Positions 34,501-40,500 of a stretch of 43,019 nucleotides of DNA are shown here, in pieces. A program made the position numbers and the translations under genes. Origin of the DNA: JADHUC01 sp964617665 (GTDB taxonomy: Bacteria; Planctomycetota; Planctomycetia; Pirellulales; Pirellulaceae); NCBI GenBank assembly GCA_964617665.1, contig CAZUAH010000053.1:1-43019 (forward strand), given 5' to 3'. How positions within the stretch are numbered: the first letter of the stretch is position 1; every line of letters begins with the position of its first letter. The notes beneath the pieces are model-generated. The model made no database searches. It had not been told where the DNA came from and worked only from the letters and a program-made list of their open reading frames with translations.

Positions 34501-37500
34501 CGGTGACGCTATCGGCAATCTGCTCGAGCCGTCCGTCCCAGCTTCCGTCGCCGTCGAAGTCGATCCACGCGTCCAACTTCGCGCCATCAGGCGCGTTCTG
34601 CACGTTCACGGTCACATTGGCATCCAACTGCCCCACTTGGATCGAGCCGAACGTCACGCCGTCTTCGTCATCGGGTGTTCCGGTCACATCGTCGCCGTCG
34701 GCAGCCACGGTGGGCTGACCGTCGGATTCCCAGTCGCGGCTTACCCCCAACGTGGGGCCGAGGGCAACGTGATACGCACCGTCCGCGGCACGTGACGTTG
34801 AATATGGTGATGGCGCATCACCAGAGTCTGATAGCCGGTTGACCGTGATCGCGACCGTGGCCTCATTCTCTAGCGGTCCCGCCGGGTTACCCGTGTTGCC
34901 CAAATCGCTGATATGAACTTCGATCGAATAGGGCACAACAACATTGGCGGGACCGGAGTTGTAGTCTGGATTGGGCTCATAGACGATTCCGTCCAGCGTA
35001 GCGTTCAGATCGCCCAGACTGCCGCGGATGCTGACCGTCGAGTTCTGAATCCCATTGCCGTTTTCGAAGATCACTTGCGGCGAACCGTCCACACGCCCGT
35101 ACAGACGGATTTCTGACAAGCCGACGTGACCGCCCGCGGTGGTGGTGCCCGTCATGTCTCCGAAGAACAGGTACCGGCCCTTGACCAATTCGTTCTGATG
35201 GTTCGTATCCGGACCGCCAGTCTCGTCTCCCAGTTCGAGAGGAATCACGTGAGTCGTCGCTCCGCTCAGCACGAATGTCTCGCCCAAGTAGCCATCGGTG
35301 GGATCGGCGGGATCGTTGGCCGCGTCCGACGAGCGAGGCAAGTTGACGTCGTCCAGGACCTGGGTCATCAAGCTCGTTTCCATTTGGTCGAAGGTCGGTG
35401 GCAACGGATCGGCCGGATCTGGTGTGTAGGTCCATAGGTCGAACGTCTGAGGGCCATAGTCGTACAGGAGCGGCACGTTGAAGTTCCAGATCTGCATGAC
35501 GTCGATGGTGTAGACGTCGCCCAGATCGATCATCAGGCCGCCGTCCACTTGAGCGATGCTCCACTTGCTCGAATCGTTCAGGCCTTGGTTGTGCATTAGC
35601 ATTCCGGCGGCGGTGGGCTGCAGCCCGTTGCCGTTAACCACGTGATCCTCGTCACGGGTCCCGTCGATATCGTTTTCCGGTATTGGTTCCAGTGTGATCG
35701 GATCGAAGGTGCCGTCGAGCTCGCGGCCATCGACAAACGACGGGCCGATGGGGATGACGATCTGGTCCGGACGCGAAGTGGCCGGCAGCGTGATCACGCC
35801 GTTGGCGACCGTCAGCGTCACCTGCCCTTCCCAGTTCGGGTCGTAGATCGTCCGACCATGGGCAACGGTCGACACCGAGGACGTGTCGCCCGCAGTGCTG
35901 CTCACTTCCAGTTGCGACACATTCGTACCGGCCAATGCGTTCCCAAACACGATGGTAAACGGTCCCCCATTGGCCCCGATCACCGTCACGTTTCCGATCA
36001 GTGCGCCAATCGTCTCAAGGTTGGTCTCAACCGCAGCCGCCGTCAGGCCCGCATACGGACCGTTAATCGCCGCTCCGGCAATGCCCTCGTACGACAGCGT
36101 GAAGCTGTCGCCCGCCCCGCCAACAGCCGTGAACCTCTGTACCTCGTTGTACGCCCCATCGCTGATCGTGGACGCCGTCACCGTAGGCGCCGTCCCTATC
36201 AGCAAGCTGCCGTCGGTCGTGATCTGCTGGAGATTGGCGTTCAAATTGCCCGTGAACGAAATCGTGTACTCGGTGGCCGACAGCGAAGCTACGACCGTAT
36301 TGCCTCCACCGAAAGTCTGATCGAGCGCGGTCTGGATATTGTTCACCAGCGTGCTCGCAGTTGGACTCCAGGTAATCGCGGGACTAGGATTTCCGTCGTA
36401 ATTGATCCTGAACCAACCGCCGGTGATCGTGCCGCCGAACGTCAACAGCTGGACCTCGGCACCACGACCGCTGTCCGCGTCCACATCCGAAACCACGATC
36501 GGGGCGAGGGTAACGCGATCATCCTCGTCCACCGTGGTCCCGAACGTCTGGCTCACGTCGACGCCGGGCCGATCCTGAATCGGCTCGACCGAAATCGGCA
36601 CCACCACCTGGTCCGTCAGCGCGGCGGACGTGCCGGTGATATCGGTGTTGCCCAAGTCGTTGATGGTGATCGTGAGCGCCTCAGACGCATCCGTCTGATC
36701 CCAGTTGTTGTAGTGGGGATCGTTCAAGTAGCGGATTCGCTCGGCCGGTGTGCCCCCGGTAGCATCCATCAACTCGTTCAACGCATCCCTGGAACCTCGC
36801 ACGGTGACCGACCTGTCGTCCACCCCCGTGCCGATTGCAATCCGCACATCCGGCGTGCTCGCCAGACGGCCGTACAATCGAATCTCCGACAGCCCCAGAT
36901 GCCCGCCGTCGTTAGCAGTGCCTGTCATATTGCCCAGGAACAGGTATCGACCGGTAACCATCGACGGGTCGCCATTGTCGTCGACCACGGTCGTCACGCC
37001 GTCGTTTTCGTCGCCCAATTCCAGAGGGAGCAGATTCGCGCCGGCACCGCTCAGCAGGAACGTCTCGCCCAGATAGTCAGGATCGCCAAACGCAGCACGG
37101 TCCAGCGTGACGCCGGTCGCCACTTTGTTCATATTGGCCGGATCCGTCTCCGACACCCACAAGTCGAACGTGGTGGGGCCGTAGCTCGTCAAGTCTTCGC
37201 CGGCCGGGCCTTCGGCGTTGAAGTTCCAGATCTGCATCACGTCCACGAAGTACGCGTCGCCCAGATCGATCCACAGCCCGCCCGTTTCCTGATCCAACTG
37301 CCACGCCGGCGCGGCCGGCGACGAATCATGGATCAGCGTATCGCCGATCAAGTCCCCGTCCAGATCGGCCAGCGCCAAGCCGCCGCCGACGCCACTGAAC
37401 ACGTTGCCCGGGTTGCCGGCGTCCGGACCAGGGGGCACGGGCAAGTCGCTGCCGTTAAACTCGCGGCTCTGGGCGTCGAAGGCTGGCCCGCCGTCGCGCG

Positions 37501-40500
37501 GCAATAGCTGCATGACCACGCCATCGGGCATCGTGATCGTTCCGTGGTCCACCGACAAAGTCACTTCGCCGATCCAGTCCAGATCGTACGTCGCGTCCAC
37601 GTCGTCGATCACGATCTCAGGAAGGAGTTCTACCTCGTCCTCGACCACGTCAATTGGATTCACGGCGGTATCCACCAGCGTACCGGCCACCGATACGATC
37701 TCCGGGGGATCCTGCCTCGGATGGACCGTAACCGTTACCGATTCGGTAACCTCCAAATCGCCGTCCACGACGACCAACTCCGTGTTGCCCAAATCGTTGA
37801 TCGTCACATCGATCTGGTCCGGAACGGGTACGGGTGTACCCGAGTTCCAGTCCTGGTTCGACCGGTACTGCACCGCCGACAATGCCGCGTTCAGGGCCTC
37901 CACCGTACCTTCGATGACGATGGTCGAATCATCCAGACCGTTGCTCTGGACGTAGGTCACGCTCGGTGAGCCTTCGGGGCTGCCGTAGAACTGAATCTCC
38001 GACAACCCGACATGCCCACTGTCAAGGGCCGTGCCTGTCAGATCACCGAAGTACAGGAATCGGCCGGTCACGGTTACCGGATCGCCCGTCAGACTGTTGC
38101 CATCGGTCACGCCGTCACCGTCGTTGTCCAGCGGCGTGAACGGCCCATCTTCGTCGTCCAATTCCACGGGAACGGATTCCGGGGTCCCCGCACCGAACAG
38201 GAACGTCTCGCCAAAGTACTGCAAGGGATCGGCGGCCACCGTTGCACTGTTCAGCGGCGCGTCATCCACGATCTTTGTCATGGTGCTGGTATCGATGGGC
38301 ATGTCCGTACCGTCCGACGAGACGTAGAGATCGAAGGTACCCGGCCCGTAGTGTTCCAGACCCGTGGCATTGAAGTTCCAGATCTGCATCACGTCGATGG
38401 TGTAAACGGCGCCCAAATCGATCATCAAACCACCGGTCTCGGACGGAATGCTCCACTTGGTCGAATCGTTGGGTCCTGTGGTGTGAATCAGTCGGCTGTC
38501 TCCCGTGGTCGCGGGATCGCCGTCCAGGTCGATCAGTTCCAGCCCTTCGAAGTTGACGGCAAAGTTCTCATCTCGGACGCCACCGTCGCCAAACTCCGGA
38601 TCGATCTCGATACTGCCATCCGCGCCCGTGCGCCCGTCCACTTGCAGCGTCGTGCCTCCGCCAACGACAACGCCGCCGCTGAGGGCCGTGATCAACCCAT
38701 CGCTGTCGGTAAAGATCTGCGCGTTCGGATCGATCCGCTGTAGACTCGCTATCGATGCGCCGGCTCCAGCCCCGAACGCTCGAATGTTGCTGGCCAAGGG
38801 TTGCAAGGTGAGCACCTCGTCGTCGTAGGGCCCGAAATCGGAGCCATCCGACATAAAGATGACGTTGGTCAATGCCGGATCCGTGTTCAGCGTCTGTAGT
38901 ACGTTGATTGTCTCCTGGAGGGCGGCTTCGAAGTTTGTCCCGCCCGTGATCTGCAAACTCTTGAGAACTTCCTCGACATCTCGTTCGCCGGTTCCACCCG
39001 CGTCCACGTGAGCCTCAGTGGCAAGCTGTTTCCCGGCAGTCACGGGATCCATGTCCAGGCAGTCAGCCCAGGAATGAAACTCGACGACCGAAACGTTCGC
39101 ATTGGTGCCAAACTGATTCACAAGCTGATTGTTCAACGCGAGGAAGCCGGCAATTTCGCCATCCAGAATCGTGTCCGCAGTACCGTCGTTGTTGGCATCT
39201 CCAACCGGCGTACCACCGAATGGAAGTGATGTACTTCCCGAAACATCGATCACGTACACGACGTGGGCCACGCTCTGCGTGGGCAAGCCCATCGCCTCGA
39301 CCAGCGGCGCCGACCGGACTTCCTTCGGTAACGTCAGCAAACCATTGGCCGCGCTGAGCGTCACTTGCCCCCGCCACTCGGGATCGTTGGCTGCGTCGAT
39401 GTCATCGATGACAATCGGCTCCAATACGACAGTTTCATCTTCCTCGGCCGTGTCGGTCACGACGGCGCTCGTGTCGATCGTCGGCACATCGTTCTTTGGA
39501 TTGACGGTGACTGTGACGGTAGCCGTGTCCGTCTGGCCGTCGTTGTCTTCGATCTGGTACGTGAAGCTGTCACTGAAGTTCTCGGTATCGTTGTGCTCGT
39601 AAACGAATGTGCCGTCCGCATTCAGCGTGAACGACGCCGTCGCGTACAGTGGCGGGGTCATCAGGCTTACGGCGATCGGCACATCGGCCAGGCCCGTGTC
39701 GTTGCCCAGCACGCTGGGCAAGCTTCCGTTCACCGTCGTTGTCGTCTCCCCTTCGTTCACCGTGGCCAAGTCGTCCACCGCGTCCGGCGTCGTGTCGCTC
39801 ACACGCGTGATCGCAATCGAAACCGTGGCCGTGTCCGTTTGGCCATCGTTGTCCTCGATCTGGTACGTGAAGCTGTCGCTGAAGTTCTCGCTACCGTTGT
39901 GCTCGTAAACGAACGTCCCGTCCGCATTCAGCGTGAACGGCCCCGTCGCGTACAAAGGCGGCGTCACAAGACTCGCCACAATCGGCACATCCGCCAAGCC
40001 CGTGTCGTTGCCAAGCACGCTCGCCGAACCACTATCTAGCGTGTCCCCCGCGACGCTGTTGAACACGCCGGCTTCGGATACCGTCGCCACGTCATCCACG
40101 GCGTCGGGCGTGGCGTCGCTGACCGGCGTGATCGTGATCGAGACGGTGGCGGTATCCGTGGCTCCCGTCACCACGTCCTGAATCGTGTACGTAAACGAAT
40201 CGGGGGCCAAGACGCCCGAGGGCGTCGTGTACAGGATCGCGTCGTCCGTGTAGTCCATCGGCGTGTTCGCCCTGTCGATTGTGGCCGTCCCTGCGGTGCC
40301 CGCTAGGCCTACGGCGGTGATCGCCAGGTATGTGCGTCCCGAGGCACTGGGGATGTCGTTACCCAGCACGTCCAGTGGCGTGTCCTGGCTGTCTCGTATC
40401 ACGTCGAATTCGTCATCCACCGCAATGGGGCTATGCGACAGGATAGCCACGTCGTAGTCCTCCACTTCGCCATCAGACGCGGGTCCGTGGTAGGACAGCC

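Noticed and set aside
35642..37507. Plus-strand open frame of 621 codons opposite the giant gene
   Set aside because: It is antisense to coherent, recognisable domains of the giant protein. Its translation is arginine/histidine-rich with no family motif, as expected for a shadow frame in GC-rich DNA.
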